This document shows positions 39,400 to 48,579 of a DNA stretch of 64,000 nucleotides, one piece after another (positions within the stretch are counted from its first letter, which is position 1; each line of letters opens with the position of its first letter). Origin of the DNA: Noviherbaspirillum malthae (lineage in GTDB: Bacteria; Pseudomonadota; Gammaproteobacteria; Burkholderiales; Burkholderiaceae_D); assembly GCF_015352985.1 (NCBI RefSeq), contig NZ_JACYXF010000005.1, positions 1-64,000 of the forward strand, given 5' to 3'. Made by a program: the position numbers and the translations under genes. The notes beneath the pieces were generated by a model that did not search any database, was not told the origin of the DNA, and worked only from the letters and a program-made list of their open reading frames with translations.

Positions 39400-39418
39400 G
39401 TCGGAAAGCGCAGGTGCG

Positions 39419-39440
39419 GCTGTCAGAATGTTCTGACAGC
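39419..39440. promoter_or_regulatory. 22-bp palindrome, candidate activator site
   Basis: GCTGTCAGAA and TTCTGACAGC are perfect 10-bp arms around a TG centre. The centre is about 65 bp upstream of the predicted start of the DUF6351 transcript, a typical class I activator position. The NarL/LuxR-type regulator gene ends 153 bp away. No T-run follows, so a terminator role is unlikely. Together with the promoter it accounts for the 303-bp gap 39290-39592. Confidence 0.7.
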
Positions 39441-39592
39441 TGCCGGCATCGCTCGCATGCTGCACTGCGATCTTCCCGCAACGTCAGCGTACGCGCTGCA
39501 AGTGGAGATACCGGCAGGCAGGCGGCACGCCTTTCGGCTTGATGGGAGATTGCGGCGGATCAAACGGAAGCCGCTGCGTGATCGAGTAGAGC

Positions 39593-40231
39593 TCAGTCGA
39601 TCAGCTTGTTGCGCACCGCGTACTGGATCAATTCGGCATTGCTGCTGACGCCGCGTTTTTCGAGGATGCGGCTGCGGTAGGTGCTGACCGTCTTGACGCT
39701 GATGGACAGCTTGGCGGCGATCATGGTGAGGGATTCGCCGCGCACCAGCATGTCGAAGATCTGGGATTCTCGGATCGACAGCTTTTTCTGTTCGCCCGGA
39801 TTGTCGTCGGGGCCGTGCAGCGAGGAGATCAGCATCTCGGTGACCGCAGGCGTCATGTATTTCTGCCCCTTGGCGACCAGGCGCACGGCGCCGATCAGGT
39901 CGGCGGCTTCCATGTCCTTGGCCACGTAGCCATGGGCGCCGGCGCGCAGCGCACGCAGCGCGTACTGCTGCTGCGAGTACATGCTGAGCATGATGACTTT
40001 CAGTTCGGGAAGCTCCGCCTGTATCGCCTCGAGCAGATCGAAGCCGCTGCGGGCCGGCAGATTGATATCCAGCAGCACGATATCGAGGTCGGCATGGCTG
40101 CGCAGCCGCGCCAGTCCGTCCGCCCAGTCCCCGGCCTCGTCGACCACGGCAAAGTCCGGCTCGTCGTGCAGCATTTTCTTGAGGCCCGATCGGAACATCG
40201 GATGGTCGTCGATGATCATCAGCTTAATCAT
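39593..40231 (-). CDS. NarL/FixJ-type response regulator (receiver + LuxR HTH)
   Basis: A 212-residue regulator: receiver domain (about residues 2-118) with the acidic pair near residues 8-9, phospho-acceptor Asp55 (IVLLDINLPARSG), and Lys in YVAKD, followed by a C-terminal LuxR-type HTH (about 145-205: LSIRESQIFDMLVRGES..KLSISVKTVSTYRSRI). The ATG at 40231 overlaps the kinase stop region by 8 bp, so the two are translationally coupled and are a cognate pair. The likely target is the palindrome 39419-39440 in front of the DUF6351 gene. Confidence 0.93.
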   Translation of the reverse strand: MIKLMIIDDHPMFRSGLKKMLHDEPDFAVVDEAGDWADGLARLRSHADLDIVLLDINLPARSGFDLLEAIQAELPELKVIMLSMYSQQQYALRALRAGAHGYVAKDMEAADLIGAVRLVAKGQKYMTPAVTEMLISSLHGPDDNPGEQKKLSIRESQIFDMLVRGESLTMIAAKLSISVKTVSTYRSRILEKRGVSSNAELIQYAVRNKLID

Positions 40232-41345
40232 GCGGTGATTCCCTTCGCTCGCCCTGCCCGCCGTGCCCGTGCGGTTCGATCGGCCCCTGCAGCGGCACGC
40301 GCAGCACGATGCGCGTGCCCAGCCCTTCGGTGGATGCAATTGCCAGCGCACCGCCGAGTTCGCGGGCGCGCTCCTTCATCGACAGCAGGCCGAAGCAGTG
40401 GCCCGCCGACTCGGGCGCCTCGGCGATGGCCGCCGGCATGCCTCGGCCGTTGTCTTCGATATGCAGGTGCAGCACGCCCTGCTCCGCCGCCAGGCGCACC
40501 TCCACTTCCGTCGCCTGCGCATGGCGCGCCACATTGGTCAGCGCCTCCTGGAAGATTCGGTAGACCATGGTGGCGCGCGAGCTGTCGAGCGGCAGGGCAA
40601 GCTCCTTCGGCGACATGGCGGCATGGACGCCGGAACGCTTCTCGAAACGCTCCAGGTAGGACGCCATCGCCGCCGCCAGGCCGAGGTATTCGAGCGCCTG
40701 CGGATGCAGCGACTCCGAAATTTCGCGCACGCTGTTGATGGCTTCCTGCAGAAGGCCGTTCAGGTCGTCGGCGATCTCGCGGATCTCGCCGGGCGCGGCG
40801 CGGCGCAGGATGCGGCCGACATTGAGCTTCATGGAAGTCAGCAATCCGCCCAGCACGTCGTGCACCTCGCGCGCATAGGCCGAGCGCTGGCGTTCGCGCA
40901 CGGCGATCAGGTAGGCGGCCAGCTCCTGGTACTGCTGCTGCGAACGTTCCAGCTGGCGGTTGCGCTCCAGCTGCTCGGTCACTTCGATGCCCACCCCGAC
41001 GACCGCAGGCCGGCCCCGGAATTCGAGGGCCATGCCGTGCACGTCGATGAAGACGATGCTGCCGTCGCGGTGCAGCCCGCGCACCACGAAACGCATGCTG
41101 GGCTCGACACCCGACACCCGCCGGTGATAGCGGGCGCTGACTTCTTCCACATCGTCCGGCGGCACGAAACGGCTGACCGGCTGGCCGATCAGCTGTTCCG
41201 GCGTATGCCCGGTCATCGCCGCCCAGGTGGCATTGGCATACTGGAAGACTTCATCCTGGATGATGTAGACCCCGGCCAGCGCCTGCTCCACCAGGCCCCG
41301 AAAAGGGATGCTGCTGATGTCGAAGTCGCTTGCCGGTTCGGTCAT
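40224..41345 (-). CDS. Cytoplasmic PAS sensor histidine kinase (HisKA_3 / NarX-like)
   Basis: A 373-residue kinase without transmembrane segments. One PAS domain (about residues 15-125) is followed by a short linker and a HisKA_3 dimerisation domain with the phospho-acceptor His162 in REVHDVLGG. The C-terminal HATPase domain has the N-box VARHAQAT and the G1 box HIEDNGRGMP. It phosphorylates the coupled regulator downstream. Because it is soluble, it cannot touch the periplasmic Bug receptor directly and more likely senses an imported ligand or redox state; that is inference. It starts 18 bp after the Bug receptor 2 gene. Confidence 0.92.
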   Translation of the reverse strand: MTEPASDFDISSIPFRGLVEQALAGVYIIQDEVFQYANATWAAMTGHTPEQLIGQPVSRFVPPDDVEEVSARYHRRVSGVEPSMRFVVRGLHRDGSIVFIDVHGMALEFRGRPAVVGVGIEVTEQLERNRQLERSQQQYQELAAYLIAVRERQRSAYAREVHDVLGGLLTSMKLNVGRILRRAAPGEIREIADDLNGLLQEAINSVREISESLHPQALEYLGLAAAMASYLERFEKRSGVHAAMSPKELALPLDSSRATMVYRIFQEALTNVARHAQATEVEVRLAAEQGVLHLHIEDNGRGMPAAIAEAPESAGHCFGLLSMKERARELGGALAIASTEGLGTRIVLRVPLQGPIEPHGHGGQGERRESPHD

Positions 41346-41363
41346 GAAGGGTCGGGATGGGTG

Positions 41364-42404
41364 TCAGTCGAGCTTGGCGCCGGAGCGCTTGACCACGTCC
41401 TGATAGCGCTTGTTCTCCCGCCGCACCAGCTCGGCGAACTGCGCCGGGGTGGTGGGCGCCGGCTCGGCCGCCAGCTTGAGCATGCGTTCGCGCACCGCCG
41501 GCGAGCGCAGCGCGGCCGTGAATTCCCGGTTGAGCCGGTCTATCACCGTCGCCGGCGTGCCGGCCGGCGCGAAAATGCCGAACCAGGTCGTGATTTCAAA
41601 GTCCTTGAAGCCGGACACGCCGCTTTCCGCGATGGTCGGCATGTCGGGATAGGATGCGCTGCGCTTCTGCGTCGTCACCCCGATGGCCTTGATGCGACCC
41701 TCGCGGATGCGCGGCGCCGCCGAACCGAGATTGTCGAACATCAGCTGCACGTCGCCGCTCAGCAGGGCGGTCTGGGCAGGCGCCGCGCCGCGGTAGGGAA
41801 TGTGCACCATGTAGACGCCGGCCAGCTGCTTGAACAGCTCCGCCGCCAGATGCCCGCCGCTGCCGTTGCCGCCGGAGGCGAAATTGACCTTGCCGGGATT
41901 GCGCTTGAGGTAGGCGATCAGGTCGGCCACATTGGCGATTCGGTTCTGGCTGGCGAATTCGTTGTTGAGCACCAGCACATTGGGCAGGTCGGCCAATAGC
42001 GTGACGGGCGCGAAATCCTTGATCGGATCGAAGGGCATGCGCGGATAGAGCCAGGGATTGATCGCATGCGTCGACAGCGCGCCGATGCCGAGGGTATGGC
42101 CGTCCGGCGCGGCCTTGGCCACCGCATCCATGCCGATGTTGCCGCCGGCGCCGGAGCGGTTCTCGATCAGGACATTGCCCAGGGTCGGCCGTACCGCGTC
42201 GCCGACGATGCGGGCGACCGCGTCGAGCGGCCCGCCCGGCGGGAACGGAACAACCAGATTGACGGGCTTGCCGCCCGGAGCGAAATCGGCGCCTTGCGCC
42301 AGGGCGGACGGGATGTGGGCGCCGGTTGCCAGTGCGGCCAGCGTCGAGATACTTGCCAGCGCCAGCTTGCGGCGGCGTGCCAGGAAGGTCGGCTTGCGGT
42401 TCAT
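41364..42404 (-). CDS. Bug/TctC-family periplasmic solute-binding protein 2
   Basis: A 346-residue exported receptor with a signal peptide ending near ALAQG, and the family segments KPVNLVVPFPPGGPLDAVARIVG, VLIENRSGAGGNIG and VHIPYRGAAPAQTALLSGDVQLMFD. The Asp that normally caps the ligand carboxylate in the first loop (PGGSTD in receptor 1) reads PGGPLD here. It is the first gene of an operon with the kinase (18-bp gap) and the response regulator, which suggests that its ligand and the kinase signal are linked. It is clearly paralogous to, but different from, receptor 1. Confidence 0.92.
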   Translation of the reverse strand: MNRKPTFLARRRKLALASISTLAALATGAHIPSALAQGADFAPGGKPVNLVVPFPPGGPLDAVARIVGDAVRPTLGNVLIENRSGAGGNIGMDAVAKAAPDGHTLGIGALSTHAINPWLYPRMPFDPIKDFAPVTLLADLPNVLVLNNEFASQNRIANVADLIAYLKRNPGKVNFASGGNGSGGHLAAELFKQLAGVYMVHIPYRGAAPAQTALLSGDVQLMFDNLGSAAPRIREGRIKAIGVTTQKRSASYPDMPTIAESGVSGFKDFEITTWFGIFAPAGTPATVIDRLNREFTAALRSPAVRERMLKLAAEPAPTTPAQFAELVRRENKRYQDVVKRSGAKLD

Positions 42405-42505
42405 GAAACTCTGTGATCAAGTCAATAAGGAGCCGACAGTATAGCGAGTGCATTCCCGGCCGGCAGGAATGCCCGGAGCGCGGGATGAACGGGGCCGATG
42501 CAACG

Positions 42506-45427
42506 TCAATGCAGACTGCCGGCTGCGGCCTCGCTGCCTCCGGGAAAGCGGTTCATCCGCGACCAGTTGCCGTTCTGCATCAAGTCCTCGAATTCCTGCG
42601 CCGGCACCGGCGGGCTGAAGATAAAGCCTTGCGCGCTGGTGCAGTCGCGCGCCTTCAGGTAAGCGAGCTGCTCCGCCGTCTCGACGCCGCCGGCGACCAC
42701 GGCAATGCCGAGGTTGTGCGCCAGGCTGATGATGGCCGACGTGATCGCCGAGTCTTCGCGCCGGTGCGGCAGATGCCGCACGAAAGCCTTGTCGATCTTG
42801 AGGGAATCGATTTCGAAGTCGACCAGGTCGCTCAGGGCGGTCGCGCCGGTGCCGAAATTGTCGATGGTCAGGCGTATGCCCAGCGTGCGCAGGTGCGACA
42901 GCTGCTCCTTGATCTCGGGATGCTGGGCCAGCATCGATTCCGGCACTTCCAGTTCCAGGCTGGACGGCGCAATGCCGGCATCGGCCAGGACGAAGGGGAT
43001 CATGGTGACGAATTTCGGATCGCTGAACTGGCGCGCCGAGCAGTTGACTGACAGCCGCAGCTCGGAAAGCCCGTCGGCCTGCCAGCGGCGCACCTGGTGG
43101 CAGGACTCGCGCAATGCCCATTCGCCGATATCGATGATCAGGCCGGTCTGTTCGGCGATTTCCAGGAAATCATTGGGCAGGACCGTCTCCAGTTCGGTCG
43201 CATTCCAGCGCAGCAGCGCCTCCACCGCCGTGATCTTCCAGCTGCTGAGATCGATCAGCGGCTGGTAATACAGTTCGAACTGATGGTTCTTCAGCGCAGC
43301 GCGCAGCGCGGCTTCGCGGTCGCGCTTCCAGGTTTGCTCCGAGAACAGATCTGAGGTGTAGAACTGGAAATTGTGGCGCCCGCTGTTTTTCGCACGGTAC
43401 AGCGCGAGGTCGGCGCGCTTGAGCAGTTCCACCGAATTCTTGCCGTCCTTCGGATAGACGCAGAGCCCGATGCTGGTGCCGCTCAGCACTTCCTGCCCTT
43501 CCAGCTCATAGGGCCGGCCGAGTTCCAGCACCAGCTTGCGCGCCAGGGTCTCGGAAGCATGCGGCTGCGAGACGTCGCTCTGGATGATGACGAATTCGTC
43601 GCCGCCGAGACGCGCGACGAAATCGGTTTCGCGCAGCGACGAGCGGATGCGCAGCGCCACTTCCTTGAGCAGCAGGTCGCCGGTATGGTGGCCGAAGGTA
43701 TCGTTGACATGCTTGAAACGGTCGAGATCGAGCAGCAGCAGCGCCATCGGCAGGTCGTTGCGCTGCGACAGCGCGATCGACTGGTGCAGCTGGTTGCTGA
43801 AATACACGCGGTTGGGCAGGCCGGTGAGCACGTCGTGGTTGGCCAGGAAATGTGTCTGTTCCTCCGCCAGACGGTGAGAGGTGTGGTCGCGCATGATTTT
43901 CACGAAGCCGCGCAGGCTGCCGTCGGTGTCCAGCAGCGGGGTGACGGCGCCGGTGGCCCAGAAGCGCGTGCCGTCCTTGCGCAGATGCCAGCGGTCGTCG
44001 TCGGAACGGCCGCGGCTCCTGGCTTCTTCCATTTCCTTCCACGGCTCGCCGGCGCCGCGGTCTTCGCTGGTGAACAGTCGTTCCACATGCTGTCCGAGCG
44101 CTTCTTCCACGCCGTAGCCGAAAATGCGCTCGGCGCCGCTGTTCCAGCTGACGATCAGGCCGGCGGTGTCGAGCATCATGATCGCATGATCGGTGGACGC
44201 CTCGACCAGCATGCGGAAATCCTGCTGCGACCGTTTCAGCGCCCGCTCGGTCTGCACCTGCTGGGTGATGTCGGCATTGGTTTCCAGGTAGCGGTAGGGC
44301 TCGCCGTCATGGAATTCGAGCGCCCAGCGGCTGAAGATCGTCAGTTCCCGTCCGTCCTTGGTGGTATGGATGACTTCGCCTTCCCAGTAGTGTTCGCGCT
44401 GCACGGTATCGCGGATCTGTTCCAGGGGGACGGAAAAGCGGGTGCGCAGCAGTTCATGGCCGACCTTGCCGAGCGCTTCGCTGCGGCTGTAGCCGTAAAG
44501 CCTTTCCGCGCTGCGGTTCCAGTAAGTGATCACATCGTCGGTCGTGCGCGAGAGAATGGCATCGCGGGCCAGGTCGAGCAGGCTGGCCTGCTTCTGGAGC
44601 AGGCGCGCCTGGCGGGCGGACTCTTCGTCGCGGCGGCGCAGTTCCGTGATGTCATGGAAGACCACCACGCCGCCCACCGGAGCGCCTGCGCCGTCGAGCA
44701 TCGGTCTGGCATTGGCGCTGACCCAGGTGCCGCCGCTCCCGTCGGCCGCAGGCACGAAGGCGATCAGGCCATCGACATGCTCGCCGCGCAGCGCGCGCAG
44801 CATCGGCCGCTCCTCGGGAAGGTAGGCCGTCGTCCGGTCGGGCCGGAACAGGCTGATCACGCTGAGATAGCCCTGCCCGATGACGACGGCCGGATCGAGG
44901 CCGAACAGGCTTTGCGCTGCGGGATTGATCAGGATGAGACGCTCCTGCAGATCGGCGACGACGACAGCGCCGGCCATGCTGTGCAAAATGGAGTGCGTGA
45001 TGTTGGTCTGGCGATGGATTTCCTTTTCGAGCTCCTCGCGCTGCGTCATGTCCTTGAGCGAGGCAAGAAACACCGGGCGGTCCGTCGATGCGATCACCGT
45101 CACGGTCAGCTCGACCAGGATTTCGCTGCCGTCCTTGCGCCGGGCGGGCATTTCCATGCGCTTGTTGAACACCTGCGCCTGGCCGGTTTCGATGTAGCGG
45201 CGCATGCCGGCCCGGTGTGCCTCGGCGTAGCGCGCCGGCACCAGGGTATCGGTCAGGCTTTGGCCCACCGCTTCTTCCTTGCTCCAGCCGAAGACCTCTT
45301 CGGCCTTGCTGCTCCAGTCGAGGATGCGGCTGTCCCCGTCGATCGCAATGAAGGCATCGAGTGCATTGTCGATGATGAGTCGATAGAGCTGTTCGGCTTG
45401 AATCGGCTCCTGGAACAAGAGTTTCAT
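42506..45427 (-). CDS. Multi-PAS GGDEF-EAL protein with degenerate EAL domain
   Basis: A 973-residue cytoplasmic signalling protein with four PAS domains (about residues 8-130, 140-265, 275-393, 402-520), a GGDEF domain (about 530-690) and an EAL domain (about 705-950). The GGDEF motif (608-612) and the RETD inhibitory site (599-602) five residues upstream are intact, so it should make c-di-GMP under product control. The EAL domain keeps EAL (736-738), Asn795, Glu827, Glu830, Lys877 and Gln933. However, it has IDNFG where IDDFG is expected (Asn857) and AGGVE where AEGVE is expected (Gly913), so phosphodiesterase activity is probably lost. It has no transmembrane segment. Confidence 0.92.
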   Translation of the reverse strand: MKLLFQEPIQAEQLYRLIIDNALDAFIAIDGDSRILDWSSKAEEVFGWSKEEAVGQSLTDTLVPARYAEAHRAGMRRYIETGQAQVFNKRMEMPARRKDGSEILVELTVTVIASTDRPVFLASLKDMTQREELEKEIHRQTNITHSILHSMAGAVVVADLQERLILINPAAQSLFGLDPAVVIGQGYLSVISLFRPDRTTAYLPEERPMLRALRGEHVDGLIAFVPAADGSGGTWVSANARPMLDGAGAPVGGVVVFHDITELRRRDEESARQARLLQKQASLLDLARDAILSRTTDDVITYWNRSAERLYGYSRSEALGKVGHELLRTRFSVPLEQIRDTVQREHYWEGEVIHTTKDGRELTIFSRWALEFHDGEPYRYLETNADITQQVQTERALKRSQQDFRMLVEASTDHAIMMLDTAGLIVSWNSGAERIFGYGVEEALGQHVERLFTSEDRGAGEPWKEMEEARSRGRSDDDRWHLRKDGTRFWATGAVTPLLDTDGSLRGFVKIMRDHTSHRLAEEQTHFLANHDVLTGLPNRVYFSNQLHQSIALSQRNDLPMALLLLDLDRFKHVNDTFGHHTGDLLLKEVALRIRSSLRETDFVARLGGDEFVIIQSDVSQPHASETLARKLVLELGRPYELEGQEVLSGTSIGLCVYPKDGKNSVELLKRADLALYRAKNSGRHNFQFYTSDLFSEQTWKRDREAALRAALKNHQFELYYQPLIDLSSWKITAVEALLRWNATELETVLPNDFLEIAEQTGLIIDIGEWALRESCHQVRRWQADGLSELRLSVNCSARQFSDPKFVTMIPFVLADAGIAPSSLELEVPESMLAQHPEIKEQLSHLRTLGIRLTIDNFGTGATALSDLVDFEIDSLKIDKAFVRHLPHRREDSAITSAIISLAHNLGIAVVAGGVETAEQLAYLKARDCTSAQGFIFSPPVPAQEFEDLMQNGNWSRMNRFPGGSEAAAGSLH

Positions 45428-45644
45428 TAAGGTTTTTCAGTGACGCAATAAATACACACGTCATTCTGACAATATGTCCAACCTCGGGGTTTCTTGTAAT
45501 GCGGTGAAAAGTGAGGAAACGCAACGGCGCGGCCTGCGCCTGCGCCGGCATACTGCCGCCCGGCATGCCAGGGATGCCGAGCGCGGCGCCGAGACGGCCT
45601 GTCCGCTTCCCGGAGCGGCGGACCGGCCGATCGAGCAGGACGAA

Positions 45645-46196
45645 TCAGGCCGCCAGGGCGGTCCAGCCGGCGCAGGCTTGACGCAAATGATAAGGGAGCC
45701 AGGCCCACAGCACCCAGTTCGCGAATTCCGGGCCATTCAGCAGCTCGGCATTGCTGCTGTCCTTGAGGCAGTGCTGCATGTCTTCGCTGCCCGCGTGCTG
45801 GCATCCGATTTCGCTCAGGACGTAAATATCGCGCAGCGCCGCCAGGTTCTCGTGGAGAAACAGCGTCAGCACGACTGCGGCGGTGTCGGGATCCTGCCTG
45901 GCATTGAAGAAGCCCTGTGCCCAGACGCGCATGTACTCTTCGAAGTTCATTGCGCCGTTGATGCCGAAACGCGCTTCCAGGTACGCCAAGGCTGCCGGGC
46001 TGTAGGTGATGCCCGGACCGAAGCTGCTGCTGTCCTGCCAGAAGTCGGTCCGCCCGATACGGTGGATGAAGGCGTCGGCACACTGTGCCCGGGACGCGCC
46101 GCCAAGCTCGGCACTGCCGAAGATGGCTTCAAGCTCCGCCATGCGGTGGCGGACGGTCAGGTGGGAATTGGTATGAAAATCAGGAAACGGAAACAT
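45645..46196 (-). CDS. Hypothetical protein
   Basis: A 183-residue protein I do not recognise. The frame is open to 46337, but the ATG at 46196 has a GAGG site 5-6 nt upstream and better coding character after it. It is mostly helical by eye and rich in aromatic residues, with three Cys in the second half, and no signal peptide or transmembrane segment. The middle (FGPGITYSPAALAYLEARFGINGAMNFEEYMRVW) is unlike any motif I know. It lies between the GGDEF-EAL gene and the ANTAR regulator on the same strand. Confidence 0.6.
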   Translation of the reverse strand: MFPFPDFHTNSHLTVRHRMAELEAIFGSAELGGASRAQCADAFIHRIGRTDFWQDSSSFGPGITYSPAALAYLEARFGINGAMNFEEYMRVWAQGFFNARQDPDTAAVVLTLFLHENLAALRDIYVLSEIGCQHAGSEDMQHCLKDSSNAELLNGPEFANWVLWAWLPYHLRQACAGWTALAA

Positions 46197-46513
46197 GGCG
46201 GCCTCGTGCGATTCAACATGCCGGAACGGCAGATCGGCAAAGCGAGGCCGAGAAACAATTGTCGGACGCGGGAACGGGCGACCTTGAAGAGACTTGCTGG
46301 TGTCACGCAAAGGATCGGGATGGGGATCCTGTTGCATTCCTGCTGCTTCGGAGCTTTTGCTTCAAAGCTGTTGCTCCGAAGAGCGGCCGACGGGGCAAGA
46401 CAATGGGCAGACCGGACAACGATACCGCAATATCTTGTACCAAAGCAACCATTTCATTCGAGAAATGCCCAACCCTGAATGCCGGCCGGCCTTTTTCAAC
46501 GCCGGCCTTTGCG
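46197..46513. other. Intergenic region, no gene seen
   Basis: 317 bp between the hypothetical gene and the ANTAR regulator gene. It contains GCCGGCC-rich repeats near 46482-46505 that could form a stem after the regulator stop, but no T-run follows. No promoter was recognised with confidence. Confidence 0.5.
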
Positions 46514-47146
46514 CTACTTGCTGCGTCCATGCTCCAGGAAGCTGGGACGGAAGGCGTTCAGGGTTTCCTCCGCCTTGAGCAGTTCATTCGCCACCTCGTT
46601 GATCTTGCGGCGATGGGAACGCGCATGGTCGCGCAGCACTTCGAATGCGGTATCGCGGTCGGTCTGGTAGCGGGCCATCAGCAGCCCGACCGCCATGCTG
46701 GTTTCCCGGCCTGCCGCCAGCGCGGCGGTCAGATTGATTTCGCTGCGGCGCAGGCGCCGGATGTCGTCGGCACGCGCCAGCGCGGCCTCCACCGCCGGCA
46801 CGATCTGCGCAGCCTCCACCGGCTTGACCAGGTAGCCGACCGCACCATAGGCCGTGGCCTCCTTGACGATATCCGTCTCGCCGTGGGCCGACAGGAACAT
46901 CGCCGGAATGGCGCCCTCCTGCTGCAGCCGCTGCGCCAGTTCGATGCCGGACATGCCCGGCATCGTCACGTCGAGCAGAGCCAGGTCCGGCGGATTCTCC
47001 AGCGCCAGCGGCAGCGCCTCTTCCGCGGTACCGGCCTGGGCCACGTCATAGCCGGCATGCTTCAGTATCGAGGCTACGAAGGACAGGATAAGCGGGTCGT
47101 CGTCGACAACAAGCAGGCGTCGGCTGGCGGGGGTTTTCGTGGTCAT
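46514..47146 (-). CDS. ANTAR-domain response regulator (AmiR/NasR type)
   Basis: A 210-residue regulator: receiver domain (about residues 9-125) with the DDD acidic pocket, Asp59 as phospho-acceptor (LALLDVTMPGMSG) and Lys in YLVKPV, joined by a coiled linker to a C-terminal ANTAR domain (about 145-205: AVGLLMARYQTDRDTAFEVLRDHARSHRRK). ANTAR proteins bind paired hairpins in mRNA leaders and prevent termination. GGAG precedes the ATG. No kinase and no obvious nitrogen-pathway target gene are adjacent. Confidence 0.93.
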   Translation of the reverse strand: MTTKTPASRRLLVVDDDPLILSFVASILKHAGYDVAQAGTAEEALPLALENPPDLALLDVTMPGMSGIELAQRLQQEGAIPAMFLSAHGETDIVKEATAYGAVGYLVKPVEAAQIVPAVEAALARADDIRRLRRSEINLTAALAAGRETSMAVGLLMARYQTDRDTAFEVLRDHARSHRRKINEVANELLKAEETLNAFRPSFLEHGRSK

Positions 47147-47517
47147 TAGCAGGCACTCCGGATAGGCATGTCCGGTGCTATTTTAACCAGTTCCCGCGCT
47201 TGTCCGCCTGTTTGCCCGAGATATTGTCCGACGCCGTCCGTCTTGCGCCGAGAGACGGGTCCGGCCCGGATGACATAAATGCGACAAGCGTCTACACTTC
47301 CCCGGATTCGGGATAGAATAGCCCAAGGTCGTATGAACAATTATCAAGGAATGCGTCGATTTACACCGTTTAAGTTTGCAGCGTGACGAACGCTTCCCGC
47401 ATTTTTGCCACCGCTCACAAGAATCAGGACCATCCGCTTCATGCTGAACCATTTCTGCGCACATGTCCGGCCGACCCTGATTCCTGTCTCTGCCGCCGGT
47501 GACTTCGGAGCTTGACG
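47147..47517. other. Divergent intergenic region, no gene seen
   Basis: 371 bp between the divergent ANTAR regulator and diguanylate cyclase genes. It must hold both promoters, but I could not assign -35/-10 boxes convincingly. No stem-loop pair of the kind ANTAR proteins bind was evident. Confidence 0.5.
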
Positions 47518-48549
47518 ATGCAGGCCCTGCTCAAGCACCTGGTGGACATCACCTGCCAACGCGACCACACCCTGCTCGACACCTCGATCGTTTCCGCCTT
47601 GCGGGAACTGGCCGGCGCCTCCCAGGTGCGCGTGCACGAGTTGTTCCGCTATCGCGATGAACTGTTCGTCCGTCCGCGCGCATGGATCAGGGACGACAAG
47701 ATCGTCTCCCAGGAAGAAGGACCGGACAGCCATGGCGAACCGATCACGCATTATGCGGCGCTGGTCGAATGCATCAAGCAGCGCCAGAACCATGCGGAAG
47801 AGTCCGGTCCGGACGGCGGTCACGTGCTCTGGCTGCCGGTCTGGCTGAACGACAAGGTCAATACCTGCCTTGAGGTCAGCTCGCCGGTGCCTTACAGCGG
47901 CGATACGCTGCGCATGATCGAAGGCATCCTGTGCGTCTACCGGAATTTCCAGAACATCCTGGATTACAGCGAGCGTGACTCACTGACCGGACTGCTCAAC
48001 CGCAAGACCTTCGACGAGAAATTTTCCCGGCTGCTGGCCGCCAACGTACCCGACGCCACGCCTCAGGATCAGGAGGAGCGGCGCCTGCAGTCTTCTCCCG
48101 CAATCGGCCAGTGGCTGGCAGTCGTCGACATCGACCACTTCAAGCGCGTCAACGACCAGTTCGGCCATCTCTACGGCGACGAGGTGCTGATCCTGGTCGC
48201 CAATCTGCTGCGCCAGTCCTTTCGTTCGCAAGACCGGGTGTTCCGCTTCGGCGGCGAGGAATTCGTCGTGCTGCTGCGCTCGACCACGCTGGAAGACGCC
48301 CGCAAGATCTTCGACCGCTTCCGGGCGAACGTGGAGCAGCACGACTTTCCCCAGGTGGGGCGCGTCACCGTCAGCGTCGGCTTCGCCAGCATCTCCACCG
48401 AATCCCCGGTGATGATTCTCGGTCATGCGGACCAGGCGCTCTACTATGCAAAGGCCAACGGCCGCAACCGCGTCTGCTTCTACGACGAACTCGTCAGCAG
48501 CGGCGAGCTGCATTCGGAAATCTCCAACGACACGGTCGAATTTTTCTGA
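47518..48549 (+). CDS. Diguanylate cyclase
   Basis: A 343-residue cytoplasmic protein with an N-terminal GAF-like region (about residues 10-145) and a C-terminal GGDEF domain (about 155-325). The active-site motif is GGEEF (variant of GGDEF) preceded by five residues and RSQD, an intact inhibitory I-site, so active and product-inhibited c-di-GMP synthesis is expected. ATG at 47518 has GGAG 7 nt upstream; the TTG two codons earlier is too close to it. It is divergent from the ANTAR regulator. Confidence 0.92.
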   Translation: MQALLKHLVDITCQRDHTLLDTSIVSALRELAGASQVRVHELFRYRDELFVRPRAWIRDDKIVSQEEGPDSHGEPITHYAALVECIKQRQNHAEESGPDGGHVLWLPVWLNDKVNTCLEVSSPVPYSGDTLRMIEGILCVYRNFQNILDYSERDSLTGLLNRKTFDEKFSRLLAANVPDATPQDQEERRLQSSPAIGQWLAVVDIDHFKRVNDQFGHLYGDEVLILVANLLRQSFRSQDRVFRFGGEEFVVLLRSTTLEDARKIFDRFRANVEQHDFPQVGRVTVSVGFASISTESPVMILGHADQALYYAKANGRNRVCFYDELVSSGELHSEISNDTVEFF

Positions 48550-48579
48550 AATCGACGGCTGCTTTTTCTTGGCCTGTTC

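Noticed and set aside
45427..46083. 218-codon minus-strand frame overlapping the hypothetical gene at 45645-46196
   Set aside because: Arg/Ala/Pro-rich shadow composition; the other frame has a ribosome-binding site and normal protein-like sequence.
46479..46515. GCCGGCC repeats after the ANTAR regulator as an intrinsic terminator
   Set aside because: The stem can be drawn but no T-run follows on the minus strand.
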